A stretch of 64,000 nucleotides of DNA from Kudoa neothunni (GCA_964304625.1 OZ199839.1:8990001-9054000); one strand, 5' to 3'. Shown: positions 11,388 to 24,754, numbered from the stretch's first letter. Numbers and translations are program-made. Notes: a model not told the origin generated them from the letters alone.

Positions 11388-11575
11388 CCTGTGCCACGCT
11401 AATTAGAAAGAGAAATTACGCGCTCAAGTTATAGATAACTCTGAAATTTATTATTATTTCTATATTTTGTGTATAATGATGTTAATTGATGAAATTATAT
11501 TAAAAAAATAAAAAATCGTACCCAGCCGCTGGCTGTTGGACTTGCGCATGGTCACACAAAGAAAAATTTTTTTTT

Positions 11576-11731
11576 TTAATTTTCCAAAAATTCACAAAAA
11601 ATTAAGTTAGATAAACATTAGATGATATATGGAATATGGGAAAAAATATTGAGTAGTTTTAGAGATATTGATTACCTAAGATATAACCTGAGGCCGACCG
11701 GATTATCAGGTACCTGAGATATAGCCACTTC
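11576..11731 (-). repeat. MULE right terminal inverted repeat
   Basis: Inverted partner of 8691-8815, ending ATATAGCCACTTC. It lies about 190 bp upstream of the transposase start. Confidence 0.65.
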
Positions 11732-13477
11732 GTTGAATAAATTATTTACATTGCAATTTAAATTGAAGATAAGTGGTTTTAAATATTTTTTAGTTTTTAA
11801 ATAAACATAAAATGATGTTAATACGTTCTTATTAAATGTAACAGTGTTAACAAACTTTTAGATTAGTTAGTTCATCGACGGGTTAGTTGAAGTGATTAAT
11901 ACGCCACATATGCCACATGAGTTGTAAGAACTTATGATTTCTAAATGAAACTAAAGTGAAGATGATCGGGTGGTTGCTGTTTATTTTGATCAACACTTTA
12001 GTCAAAAGAACGATAAAATAATTATAATTGACTCTTAACATAAAATGACCTCGGCTTATTCAAGGCCTAAGTCAGCGTGGTCCGGCAAGGAAATCCAAGC
12101 GAAGCGGGGTTTTTGCGCTAGTTTAAATATATAAACGTTTAAATTCAGAATCAATAATATCAGTTAAACTTTGAAATAAAATATTGTAAAAAAACCTGTA
12201 ATTCCCTCATAAAAATGTCGAACTCTCACGTTTGTTACATTTCTTTTTCTCGTTAAAATAAAGATGTATTCTTTTAAATTTCAAATAATAAATTGACTAA
12301 CCCAATTTTCAATTGTACTGTGAAAAATTCATTACATCTAAAGGATTTAACTATATTCTGGCCCGACTTCTAGTTTGACATGATCATCCCGCCCTACCTC
12401 TGGTTTACGAGTTTACGATAAGTTTCTTTTCATTATTTCATAGTCATTTCAAATTTATTAAACTTTAAAACGTTGAATTAAGGAATTCTTAATGCCCAAA
12501 GATGCAAAAAACGCCAAGTTTCAATGCATGCTGCTACATAAGTTGGATTATACGTGGCTATTATATATTATACCGTTCCAACCAAAATTTGGTCAAAAAT
12601 CAGAAATTGGTTTTATGAGCTTAATATTTTCCCACGCTTGGTATTATTTTTTGTTGATAGATATAATCGTGAAAAAATTTTTGTGAACAAACATGTGCAA
12701 ATGGGAGATTTTCCGGAGTCACAGGCTTTATAATTACCGGTCGCTCTGTAGGTAATGAATTGGTTAACCTAGAGTCGTATGGATATGAGCATATTGAAAA
12801 AATTCAAATACAATCAAACATAACAGATTATTTTAGATAACCTTAAAAATTAAATAAAAAATGGAATATTTCATTTTTTATTTTTAGTACGCGTGCGCAT
12901 AAAAATTATTACGAATTAGTAGTCATCGACTGACTATATTATATATTCCGCGCATGTGCCATACTAAGAAACGTACTTAAAATTGATCAAAAATACATTA
13001 TTAGTTGCTATTCTACTGTCTCCTTAATTAATGAATTAACGAAATTGGTTGAACTATTATATATTGATTTTTAACTAATCATCAAATGGAATAAAATTTG
13101 ACTAAATCATAACCTTCATGGTAATTAAATAGTTATTGAAACAAGATTTTTTATCTAAATTTGTTTATAAAAAAATTTTTTATTTACAGTTAACCAAATT
13201 CTCCTTAAAAATAGAAAACCATCTACAAACGATAAGTACAGTTTCATTTGCGAAGAAGAGATTAATTGTTTAATTCTCTCGCAATCAGTGTAAAATAATA
13301 AAAATTGTCTACCATGTTAATATCAAATATGATAAGTAATCTTGAAGTTTACAAATATTCGACTACAAACATTTTATAGTCTTCATTAAGCCACGTGTAT
13401 TTTCTGTGGTGCTTGCCGAATTCTTAGCATTGGTTAAGGTGTGATTAGTTGGAATTGACTCGTTCTCCCAGCGCTCG
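11732..13477. other. AT-rich intergenic stretch
   Basis: No gene was supported. The 3' part is the upstream region of QTRT1. It contains one copy of a short dispersed motif, GCGCATGTGCCATA, near 12952. Confidence 0.5.
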
Positions 13478-15012
13478 ATGACCCTTGATTGGAAATTAGA
13501 CTTTGAAATAAAATCCAAATGCAGCACTACTAAAGCTCGATCCAGTGTGATGAAACTACATCACGGAAGCGTACCTACCCCAATATTTATGCCAGTGGGC
13601 ACACGAGGAACTATCAAAGGGTTGACCACCGATCAGGTGGCCTCTATAGGAGTGCCGATAATTCTTGGAAACACATATCATTTAGGATCTAAACCTGTAT
13701 TGATTAATTTATCATTAACCATAAATAGTTTGTGGATATCAATATTTTGACTTATAGGGGAGTGATATATTGAAAAAGGCAGGCGGACTTCATAAATTTA
13801 TGAACTGGGATGGTTGTATATTGACTGTAATTTGACCAAATCACTTTTCCTCATATATAAATTGTGTATTATATTTAGGATAGTGGTGGGTTTCAGATGG
13901 TTTCATTGTCCAAGTTGTCTGAAGTTACAGAGGTAGTTTTCTCTGCAATAATGGTTCCAATGTTTCAAAATTTCTAATTACTTAGGGGGGTGTGGAATTT
14001 GAGCATCCGGTTGATGGTATTAAAATGATGTTAACCCCAGAGCAATCAATGTCTATACAACAGTCCATTCATTCAGATATTGTAATGCAATTGGATGACG
14101 TGGTGAGTAGTTTGACTACTGGTCCTCGTGTTGAGGAAGCTATGCAACGATCGGTTCGATGGTTAGATCGTGCTATTGAGTGTTTCGATCCTGACACTAA
14201 GCAAAACTTGTTTGCCATAATCCAAGGGGGGTTGGACAGCGAGTTACGTGCCAAATGTTTAGAGGGTGAGCTTTTCTTGGTAGTTGCTTAATTTATTTAT
14301 TTTCAAGAAATGGCTGAAAGAAATGTGGCTGGATTTGCTATTGGAGGTTTGTCGGGAGGTGAAGAAAAACAAACATTTTGGAAAGTAGTGAAACAATGTG
14401 CGGATAAACTTCCTCAGAATAAACCTCGATATGTTATGGGTGTTGGGTGAGTTGCACAACACGATGATGATTAAGTGCTGAATCAATATCAAATTATGTA
14501 GGTATTCTCCAGAATTGGTTGTCTGTTCTGCTTTGGGTTGTGACATGTTTGACTGTGTATACCCTACAAGAACAGCTGTAATCTTTTTCGTTAATATTTT
14601 ATTTTATTTTTTGTAGCGTTTCGGTACCGCATTAACATTTACAGAGGGAAATCTTCGACTGAAAGGTATTGAGTTTAAAAACGATCATCGACCAATTGAA
14701 AAGGATTGTGGCTGTTTCACATGTACCAACTATAGCAGAGCTTACCTTAACTATCAAATGGATTTCAACAACGCTGCTCTTTCTCTCATCACCATTCACA
14801 ATATTTTCTATCAAGTAATTGCTGATATGCTGTTATTGGAATAATGAGATTTGAATTAGCATCGTCTGATGAGTCAAATAAGAGAAGCTATTGAAAACGA
14901 CACATTCCCAAACTATGTTAGACAATTTATGATCAATTATTTTCCAAAGGGCATCCCTCAATGGGTAAAAGAAGCTCTTCTATCTGTAAAGATTGATCTC
15001 ACAGATCTTTAA
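13478..15012 (+). CDS. QTRT1: Queuine tRNA-ribosyltransferase catalytic subunit
   Basis: QTRT1 exchanges guanine-34 for queuine in the GUN-anticodon tRNAs His, Tyr, Asp and Asn, working with QTRT2. Eight exons join in phase: 13478-13696, 13758-13826, 13879-13932, 13986-14265, 14308-14446, 14502-14577, 14617-14814, 14860-15012, giving 395 residues (human 403). Landmarks in order: [36 protein letters not shown] (substrate pocket), [43 protein letters not shown] (holding the nucleophilic Asp), and the zinc site CGCFTC plus a downstream His. Introns are 39-61 bp. The start follows the first ATG of the conserved frame; no mitochondrial leader is evident. No catalytic residue seems missing, so it looks functional. 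Confidence 0.93.
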
Positions 15013-16069
15013 TATTTTAACTGCATTCAACAACTGCTTATCTGATGATGTATTATTGTAATATTGAATCAATATTTTGTTTATTATTATTATTATTAAT
15101 CTTAATAATTAACTTATTCAGAGTTTTTTTAGCAATAATAATCATTGTATAATTCTATTTCAGATCAAATAAATTTATAATAATATTAAATTACAAATAT
15201 ATCTGTTATAGTTTATTTAAATATAAAGAATATTTAATAAGAATTGTTATTTTAGTAAATTTATCTAATAAAACCTCAAAGATTATATATTTCACAATTA
15301 TAATATTTCATAGATATGTTCGAAATACAAAATATTAGTTTCTAGATAAAATTTGAATTATTTATATTAAAAGAATTGATATATTAATAGGAATAATCAT
15401 TTTTAATTCCTGTTAATTCAAATAAATTTTTTATTGAATTTGATTCTTGATTGCGTTGACTCAACCTAAGAACTGTATATGTTGAAGCAATATTGATATT
15501 ATATATACTATATTTTTGAGTGATTATGAATGATCCACATTCTTACACGCATTAAATGCAAAATAAAGATAAACGGTAAAAAGAATAGCATGCAATATTT
15601 ATTACTCTTCTTCTCATAAACTCTAAAAATGTTAAACAGTCCTTAATTTAATTTTTATAAGTAATTTGGGGACTTTTCTATTTGAGTATACGTATAAATA
15701 AATACCTATAGAGATTACGGTTGCAAATTTTTATTTTTTAATCATCATACTAATCAAATATGCGTGCATATTTGAGAAAACTTTCTAGAATTGGAAACGA
15801 GATAATTATCTACTGAATTCTATATCATTTTGATATTATCGATCTATTTTTTGCGTGATAAACCAACAAGTAATATAAACGTAAATTTGTTAAATATAAC
15901 AGAAAACTACGAACAGTTCATTTGATCGATTAACAAATTATAACGGTCATATAAAATATTTAAACTAATTAAAAATTATAAATTTTGTTTACTTCGATAT
16001 ATTAAAAAAATAAACGAGAAAAATTAATGAAAAGAGATGAAACAATTATCCTATAAATAGGATAATCAT
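15013..16069. other. AT-rich convergent intergenic stretch
   Basis: It lies between the 3' ends of QTRT1 and the EF-hand gene. No gene, RNA or repeat structure was recognised. Confidence 0.6.
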
Positions 16070-16703
16070 TTAAAAGTTGTTATCAAGAAAAATAAACAAC
16101 AAGTCCTCAAAATTTGCCACAACGTTTCCATATCCTGGCACATCCATTTTTCTAAAGTTTACAGTGAGTTGATGGAGAAAACACATCAATCTGATGAATT
16201 CGTCGTAGGTGATAAAGCTGGCGGTTTGACAAAAGCTATTGGCAGCTCCATCGGAAGTTGCCTGGGATCTAACAATTCACACATAAATTTTAGACTTAAT
16301 AGCACAACGACTAAAATACATCCTGAATCCCACCGCCAAAATCAACTCATAAAGCAATGGTCTAGCAACCGTCCAATTTTTATGATGGTCATATCTAAAT
16401 AAATTACAATAGTGGACAATTTTGTTGGTTCCAATTATCTACCTCACGAACATAGCATTCCAACGGTTAAAAAGATCAATACCGTAATTTATTTCCTGTT
16501 GTGATAGACTTCCGTTTCTATAATCGAATGATGAATAATGGTAATAAACAATAAATTCCAATGAAAATATACCTATCAACATCAATAAGTCTAAAAATTG
16601 TGTCTATCTCTTGAGGTTTTATGGGATAGCCTGAAGAACTCAACGCATACGACAACGAATTGTAATTATTGTTTTGACAGTAAGGGGAATAGTTGTAGGC
16701 CAT
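16070..16703 (-). CDS. Penta-EF-hand-like calcium-binding protein, 152 aa
   Basis: Four exons join in phase: 16573-16703, 16443-16517, 16334-16394, 16070-16261. The protein begins MAYNYSPYCQNNNYNS, a short Tyr/Asn-rich head. It continues with LSSSGYPIKPQEIDTIFRLI, then a canonical EF-hand loop (DVDRNGSLSQQE), a pseudo-loop (YDHHKNWTVARP), and a C-terminal FITYDEFIRLMCFLHQLTVNF block. The head plus the F-x-TYDEFIRL block is the pattern of penta-EF-hand proteins (ALG-2/PDCD6, sorcin, calpain small subunit), which bind Ca2+ and dimerise through the last hand. Those are usually 170-200 residues, so this one is short. Only the first loop keeps the full set of Ca2+ ligands. The exact subfamily is not resolved. 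Introns are 55-72 bp. Confidence 0.7.
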
Positions 16704-19700
16704 ACCAAATCGAAAACGGCTTACTCAGTGTGCAATTTGCGAGAGATAATCACCTGAGATATGATTATATACGATAATCGTATTAACTGCGAAAATTGTA
16801 TATCTAAAAATTTGTTTTAAATTTCCTGGAATAATATTAAATTAACGTATCAATTGATAAAGTAGAAAATGTTATATTTCATGAGATGTGTTTGAATTCG
16901 TTAGTGGTTCTAATATATCAAAAAATAAATAAAGATGCTTACATTAAAATAATAACAACAATAATAATAAAGACTCCCTAAGTAACTCAAAAAACTACCG
17001 AATATATTTTTAATCAAGATTGAAGAAAGCGGAATATCGTTGGCTATTTGTAATATAGTTGATTTGATTAAAAAATTATTCTATTACCATTTTGGTGCCA
17101 TTTGTTTTTAATAAAACATAAGTACCTCTGTATAAGTGAGATAAGTGGAGTTAATTCCTTCAATATTAACTAAATATTTTTTGGTTATTCTAAACAATTA
17201 ACTCTGTAACCAGCTTGTAAGTTGGAGTTTCTGTAATTAAAAATTCTTTTTCCGCTAGCGGATATGCCATTTAAGATTAAATTTTACCATGCCAATAGCC
17301 TCTGCCATTCTAGTAAGCATATTGAAAAAAAATTTTTATAATTAAGAAAAAATTTATAGTTTCTTTAAAATATTCATTAATAATTATTGTAAATTAATTA
17401 TCCTATGGTGATTATAAATTATAATTAATCTCGTAGATATAAAATATTACAATAGAATGAGATTGAAAACACAAAATATTATTATCTTTTAAAAAGTTGT
17501 TATATTAAATTAAAAGGTATATTTTAATAGTTGAGATATTTTGAATGAATAAATGATTAAATAAACTATAAAAAATCGGTCGTAATATTTTGTCTAGTTG
17601 AAGATAAGCATTTCTTAAAAAGTGGCTACTTGCCTGCTAAATAAATAATATTTAAGTGCTACTGGTTTGGACTATATTAAATTATTTTTGGTCACTAAGA
17701 TCGAATTAAAAGAGGTAGATATAATTAAATATAACTGGTCCTAAAAAATAAACCTTATACACCAACTATCAATTATCAACTATCAACTACCAAATATAAC
17801 TGGAAGTTGATTGGAATAAAAATTGGCCCCTACCTTATATACTAATAGTTGTACTTAAAATTGTAAATATTGCCTTAATAATAAACACTATTATTTAATA
17901 ATTCAGCAGGAAAACATAATAAAACATCATAAGTAGATTTATAGGGTATTTAATTATCTATTTTCTATATTCTCATTAAAGTCTATCTGCTTTTCTCTCA
18001 GTAATACAGAAGCTTACATTGTATAGTTATTTTCATCTTTTCACAAATATTTTGGAAGATGTATGATTCCAGAACAATAAGAATCTTCATTAATACAGCG
18101 TGCGCATAATTCCATAGATATTTTTTGTGTTTTATTTTATTTTTAATCTTTCTCAATAATGTTTTAACAATTGTGTGATAAAAATAATGTGATTAAAGAG
18201 TTGCAACTATCATCTATGTTTCTGCTGCATTTTAATCGGGTCCATTCGTAGCGTAACGCTGGATTGCACGTTGCAAATTCGTTTTGCGTTATATTGACGT
18301 GGAGCTCAACACTTTTTTAAAGCTCAATGTTTATTAACTGCGAGTGTCGAGGAGTGTGATATAGAATGAATCTACGTTCTAATTCACATATGTGATTGAG
18401 CGTGATCCTACAATCCAATTATTAATTTTAACTTTCAATAAATATTGGTGATGAAATAAGTTGTGGTTACAATTTTAAAATTGTTCATTTTTCTGCTGTT
18501 AGGATATGATAAATAAAGCAACCTTCTACATGTAGTATATTTATTTCCGTCAACATCACAACCGTTCATTCTACTAAATTTATCAATTTAGTTACAGTTA
18601 ATTTTTTTTAATATGTAAAATCGTTATAAACCTTAAATGACATTTCGTGGGGTTCAATATTATACTCGGCTGAAGCTTTCTTATATGTAGACCTGTAGAC
18701 TGTAGGTTAACGGTGCTATTTTTAGTCGTTTCTACCCATATAACTTAAACTTCATGTTTGGAATTATTTTCCTACATATAGCATAAATAATGAGACTCGC
18801 ATAATAATACCATTTTTCAATAATTATAATTATTAAATAATGCATTTTTGTCGCTGTAGTTCTATATTCTATATTACATGATTAGATAAATTTATTTATG
18901 ATTATTAAATACTCTATTAAACTTATAATACAGTTTTTAATGTTAAATTTCTTTATTGTTATTTTTTCAACTATAATAATACAATAAGTAATAATTTATG
19001 CGCATGATAACATTATGCAATTTTCTAGAAGCACGTTGTAATTTATAAATATTAAATCATCAGTGGTTTTATTTTAAATTATAAACACTTTTCGGATTCT
19101 AATGGAACCAGAATTAAAATGGGATAGATAGTAAACCAAATATAAATCACGTGATTAACAAGTTTTACGCACATTTGTCTATATCCTTTGCAGTAATTTT
19201 AATTTGCCATTTATAATAAAGAATAAATAATAAAGATAATTGATTTTACTTTGATTTAAATTTTCGTATGATAGTAGATAGAGAAAAAATCGGTAGTTTT
19301 TTTGTTGGATAAAAATTATATTGACTAAAAACTAATATTTTCATGTTATATATTAGTCTGTTTATTTTTGATAATTATTTTTACAAAGAATAACGTTGTC
19401 AGATAAGAAATAACAAGTATCAATAAACTCATAAAAGTAAGATTTTATAAAAAAACGAAAACTAAATTTGTGAGTGATTAAATGTTACCAATCAAAATAT
19501 TACTTATTATTTATGATTAACGTTAATATCTTCATTGGTTTACATATTGTTTATTTCATAGATAAGGAGAGGGAGAATATATTCTGAAATAAGTAATTTA
19601 ATAATGTTTACATTACATATATACATTTTCAAGTTTTGTTGCATATTTAAATACGAAGAATTAATTAAATGGATCTGTGTTACTATAAATTATTGAACAT

Positions 19701-19867
19701 ACCTAAAATTATAATTTGCTTGAACTTATTATGTTTTAATAGATTAAACTTAAATAATAATTTACGTCATCTAAAGTATAGAGGGGTAATTGATAAAATG
19801 TATTTTCTTATTTGCTACTATTATATAAAATATTCCATCGAGTATTTATAATTAAATTAATTCATTG
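16704..19867. other. AT-rich gene-poor stretch, about 3.2 kb
   Basis: I see no supported gene. A somewhat more GC-rich patch at about 18225-18420 contains TAGCGTAACGCTGG and related short inverted words, but no recognised element. Confidence 0.5.
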
Positions 19868-21377
19868 GCTTAAAGCAGTGTTCCCCAACACGGGGTGTGG
19901 GTGTCATTCTAGAATAAATTTATAAACTAATTTTAATATACTCATTTCGTAATTTTAGTTAGTCCCAGTTTAAGTCATGTAAGGACCCAATGCGTGTAAT
20001 AATATTTTTTTATCAGTTAGTTTCTATTCAAAAAATGAGACATGAAAATTTATTCAACTTATAGTTTATTCTACCTAATTCTGCGAAATGGGGAAGCAAA
20101 GCAATAGTTTATATTAAGCTATTCAACCTAAACGTCTACCATTCGCTATTTTCATGTAAAATCGTAACTGTGTTGTCTCCCAAATTAACAAATTTTTATA
20201 CTTATGTTGTAATTAGGTTGTCGGCATTTTTATCTACTTAGAAATAATATGGATCCTTCAAAATAAAACTACGATGAGGTTTAAACTTTTATTCCGTCCA
20301 TATTTGACACCCATCATTTAATTGTATATTCTTTATGTTACATTTTAAGTTTCATGCGCGAATTTGTGCCTGATCTCTGATATTAATTTTAACTAAATAG
20401 TCTTTAAAAATTTTGATACAACAAAAATCAGAGCATTCATTTATTTAAGTGTATAAATGAATATCAATTCTAATAGAATAATTAATTATTTTTATTCAGA
20501 CACATTAAGAAGGCATCTGTTTTGAATTTTTCTGAACCCATTACCTTAATATTTAAATAAAATTCTGACTCAATATAGAATAAGGAATTGGCTAGATTTT
20601 TCCGCATAGGATGGTATATGTGGCGGGCTTCTAGACTTTATTGTACACAAGTAAAATATGTCGGAATTACCTGAACTCCGAAACGATTTGAAAGTATCAT
20701 TTCCTAACAATGTTCCACGCTTTGAATTACATATCAAAAACCGACGAGAGCGGAGCGAGAAAGCCGTCAGATCAATTAAACACCGAATAATATTTTTGTT
20801 CGAAATGGTGAGTTTTTGTGAACTATATACTATATATTATATGGATTGGATATAATTATTTGGCATATTAAAATTGCTCCTTTAAGTGCAGAACTTAATT
20901 GAGCCACTATAATTGTTATTGGTATATACTAGTATTCCTTTTATATAAATTTTTTGTTTCTAATACTTTTAAATAATTATAATAACATTTTTTAGTAAGG
21001 ATTTTTTATTACTATGCATAAAAATGGCATGATCAAGCAATTTTTAATAAATAATAGCTTCAATCGTTGAGTGTTACGTCATGGCATGGAGCAAGAAAAG
21101 ATATATTTTCTTTTTCAATAAAGCGAAGAAAATTGAATTTATCGAAATAATTTGTTTCAGTTGGTGTACTTTAAAAATAATTGTGAAAACTAGAAAGTTA
21201 AAATAATATAAAATAAAGTATAATTTAAATTTTTGTTTGCTGATATTATAATTTTCGCATTTAAATAATAGGTAAAATTAAGTCTTGACTTTCACATGGA
21301 GGAGGGGATGCAATGTGAGCGAGGAAATTAGCATAGGGGCACTGGCGTAAAATTTGTAGGGAAACACTGGCTTAAAG
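19868..21377. mobile_element. hAT element with perfect 8-bp target duplication
   Basis: The element spans 19876-21369 (1494 bp). It starts CAGTGTTCCCCAAC and ends with the inverse of CAGTGTTTCCCTAC. The flanks are GCTTAAAG at 19868-19875 and the identical GCTTAAAG at 21370-21377. An 8-bp duplication with CAGTG termini defines hAT. Inside, a frame at 20658-20855 reads LRNDLKVSFPNNVPRFELHI, reminiscent of the C-terminal tail of ZBED5/SCAND3-like hAT proteins but too short to be sure. No transposase core remains, so the copy is non-autonomous or heavily deleted. The perfect duplication suggests a moderate age only. Confidence 0.85.
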
Positions 21378-22599
21378 TATTCTTTCAAAATTAATAAATA
21401 TCTTCGCCGATGATATTAAAATGAAGGAATTATTATTGAAAAGAAGTAGATTTTAAAAAAAGCAAATGATTTTAGCAGTATTTTAAGTTAATAGAAAAAT
21501 GTCAGATATTTATGATGTTCTTATTGAATTTTAATTAGAAATAATGTTAAAATTATCATTTTCACTCCAAAAATATTTACATACGAATTTTTATTCCATT
21601 TTTGGCTATAACTAAATTATAATAACGATAAAAAATTGTTAAATTTAATTAATTAATGAAAATTTCAATGTTAAACATATTAACCCTATAGAGATGATCA
21701 TCGGACAGTCACGTAATGGTTGAACCGGACTCCGAGAGCCCAGTTGGATTGGTTTAATCATTTTAGGGCTCCACAATTAATCAGATAGATGTCTTATCAT
21801 TGAATATCATATTTCACACACTGATTCAAGCAAATACACTTATAAACTAAAATTCAGTGTTTTTTAAAATTCGCCATTAATTGTAAAATATACAAATTCA
21901 GTATCAGATAGCATATCGAATATGAAAGTAAATATGATTCTAATAGATTTTTTTAATTTCTTTTTCACTCGCATATTAATTGAAAGAAAACGGGATAATG
22001 TTCAATTAGAATAAAACCCGACAAATCATTGTATGATTTTCTATTCGTATTCCAACATCAAAATCGGTTGCTTACGTTAATTGCTTTTTATATATACCTA
22101 ATTGTAATTTTATTTAAAACCAGAAAATATTTGTAAATGTTTCTTTGCGTTGCAAGATAATTCGTAATTTTACATTAATATAGATACCTGATAATTATGT
22201 ATGGACGGTAAACTGTCCAATCAATAGAAACAGGTACATAATGATTGAATTAAATAAAAATTTTCGTCAGATTCATAAAAATCTCCAAAAGTTTCATTTG
22301 ATTCATCAGACACAACGCTTTCAATGCCTGGTGGACATAGATCACTGGAACCAATGAAATCTATCATTGTAAGAAGAAATCACATGTATAAGATTTGTTT
22401 AACATAAGATTAGAATTAAAGGGTATAACAATAATCCATTTTAGTTCAAACTCGACTTAAAATGAGGAGAAAAAATTATTTCATTAATAATATGAAACAT
22501 TAGAAAACATAATATAATAAATTTACGCAAAATTCCGGCTTCAACGGAGATTATATTCTAGGGTAAAAATCCAATTTAATGAGCAGATGAGCTCGTGGA
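21378..22599. other. AT-rich intergenic stretch
   Basis: No gene was supported. At 21680-21785 a more GC-rich patch begins TTAACCCTATAGAG, which could be one TTAA-type transposon end, but no partner end was found. Confidence 0.45.
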
Positions 22600-23130
22600 G
22601 CCCATGATTATATATAACCGCCTGCACAATATGGTACGATGATGTTAGGTCGAGATCGCATGCCATGAGGTTGCGACTTCGAAGCTTAGCCCGGGCGTTC
22701 CTGGACTTCTAAATCGAAATTAAGTACGAAGGCTGTAGTAATCTAATCACAAGGATCTACAATTTATCGTGGCCTCGCTTTCGGCTGGGAGGGGAGCCTG
22801 ACGGGAGGATAGATCGTGGGGGCGCATAAACTCATAAACTCATAAAGGCCGGGATACAGGAACCAAATACAACCCAGGAGGAGGTTTCCGTAGAGCCGAC
22901 ACCCGCATGCAGACGACTTTCCCAGACTTATTCTGGGCTAGTCCAGAGTATGGTTGGGGTGGTGGTTGCTCCGAAACGAGGGTGTTTAATGGGTTAAAGC
23001 CCCACACTACGACCGCATAAGCATAAGTCGCCTTAATATGACGTGGCGGTGCCTAAAGTGTAAATGGAAGTGGTCGAACCAGCTCGAACTTCACAACCTA
23101 ACAAGTAGCGCCAGGGGTTTGACCTTGTAA
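22600..23130. other. GC-rich island, unclassified
   Basis: About 530 bp here are clearly more GC-rich than everything around. Blocks include TTAGCCCGGGCGTTCC, CTTTCGGCTGGGAGGGGAGC, a threefold ATAAACTC-type repeat near 22827, and AAGCCCCACACTACGACC. No long reading frame, TIR or recognised RNA gene is present on either strand. The texture resembles the 3' end of a 5'-truncated non-LTR retrotransposon or a structured RNA gene, but I could not match it to a family. Confidence 0.4.
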
Positions 23131-23705
23131 ACAAAAGAAAATGATTATCTACAAAAGGTTAATAAACGACTAAATCGTCTACAAGTTAGAGTAGTTAATA
23201 TATAACATTAATGGGATCGAATTATTAAACAACTGCATAATAATTGACGCAAAAATATCCATTAATATATAATTGTAGATTGATTATTTAAATAATTAAT
23301 TGAAAAAATATCAAAATTGTTAAACACTAATACAGATTTTCTTTAAAATTTGTAAATATGAGTAATGATGATATTCTATTTGAAATTAATATTTAAGTTT
23401 TTTCATTTTGAAAACGCTACTTATAAAACTGCAGGTTAATAAAAATATTTAACAAGAATCTTTATCAAATTCTAATGTTAATCAATGCTTTAGGTTTTTC
23501 TAAATAGATAGTTGCACTGATTTTTAAAGTATGTCTTCATTATTGATCATTGATTAACCAAATTTTGAATTCTAGTTTAAACTTAACGTTAATTTCATTG
23601 TTTTTTACTCTAAACGAAATACATAAATATTTCTAGAATCAGCTTATTATCAAATTTAGATAAAAAATTGATTTAAGATTAAAAATTACACGAAACGAAC
23701 TGTCA
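23131..23705. other. Upstream region of IBA57
   Basis: AT-rich, with no coding signal seen. Confidence 0.5.
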
Positions 23706-24754
23706 ATGCGCGCGCAACGTGGAATGTTATTTAAAAAAATATGTTTTTTCAAACCCAAACCCATTTTTCTCACCAATTTCAAATCTCTTACAATGTGTAA
23801 AATTGATTCAAGATCATTAATACGCGTATATGGGCATGATAGCGTTAAATTTCTACAAGGACTCATTTCAAATGACATGAACCTCTTACAGCCTAATAAA
23901 AGCTGTCCTTCACACCCCATTAATTTGATTTATGCTGGGTTATTTGATGCAAGAGGAAGAGTTCAATGCGATTTGTTTGTACACAAACAGCACCAAGATA
24001 ATGATAGTTTTTTGTTGGATTGTTGTGCCGAATATGAGCCATCGTTATTCGCTCTTTTAAAAAAATATAAACTTCGATCCAAATTAAACATTGAAAAAGG
24101 TCCTCAAGAGTTTCATTTGTATTCGTTGTTTGATTTTGATGATTCGGTTGCAATGAGCGAAAACATGCAATTGCAGAAACTAATCGAAGGAAAAAAAGAC
24201 CTACGTCACGTTAAACTGGGTTATCGTATCGTAGTTCACGATACTAGTGAACTTTTGAACAACATCGAAATAAACAATGAATCTGTCTACACTAGATTGA
24301 GATACCAACTTGGAGTTGTTGAAAATACTAATGAAATTCCTCCCAACGTAGCTCTCCCTTTGGAATACAATTTTGATATCAACCATGGAAGTAATCATAA
24401 TACACTTTGAAACAGTTGATAGACTAAATTGATTTAGTCTCTTTTGACAAAGGATGTTTCCTAGGCCAAGAATTGTGTGCTAGAACGAAATACACTGGGG
24501 TGGTTAGGAAACGTATTGTTCCTATTCGAATTAGCAAACCGTTGGACAACAGCGAAAACTGGGTTGGTTCAAAAATTATAGTCAACTCTCCAAAGGATCG
24601 AGTTGTTGGTCAGCTGAGAGCATATCAAGACAATATTGGGATAGCTTTGATAAGGTTGGAATGTTTTGGTGAACCGTACACACAAGCGACGTTTCACCTG
24701 GAAAATAATCAAGATATTCAAGTTGAATTAGTCAAACCGAATTTTATAAATTAA
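23706..24754 (+). CDS. IBA57: IBA57, mitochondrial iron-sulfur assembly factor
   Basis: IBA57 works with ISCA1 and ISCA2 in the mitochondrial matrix to build 4Fe-4S clusters for aconitase and the radical-SAM enzyme lipoyl synthase. Two exons, 23706-24390 and 24438-24754, are joined by a 47-bp GT-AG intron and give 333 residues (human 356). The first 30 or so residues are basic and hydrophobic with few acids (MRAQRGMLFKKICFFKPKPI), as expected for a targeting signal. The conserved N-terminal fold reads RVYGHDSVKFLQGLISNDM and LYAGLFDARGRVQCD-type blocks. The family signature with its invariant Cys is KGCFLGQELCART, formed just after the splice junction. The C-terminal barrel follows. All visible family landmarks are present. 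Confidence 0.93.

Larger units (their letters stand above)
8691..11731 (-). mobile_element. MULE (Mutator-like element) with TIRs and transposase
   Basis: Inverted copies of one sequence flank a MULE transposase gene. The left copy (8691-8815) starts GAAGTGGCTATAG and includes GTCTAACTTAATTTTTGG and TTTTTGGAAAATT. The right copy (about 11576-11731), read backwards, starts GAAGTGGCTATATCTCAGG and includes TCTAACTTAATTTTTTGTG and the same TTTTTGGAAAATT. The right copy has an extra segment of roughly 40 bp near its outer end that looks like a local duplication. Flanking 9-mers (TGTTTCAAG left, GTTGAATAA right) do not match, so no intact target duplication was found. Total length is about 3.0 kb. 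A transposase-free relative of these ends is at 53.3-55.6 kb. Confidence 0.7.

Noticed and set aside
21680-21785. TTAACCCTATAGAG as a piggyBac-like end
   Set aside because: No inverted partner was found within several kb.
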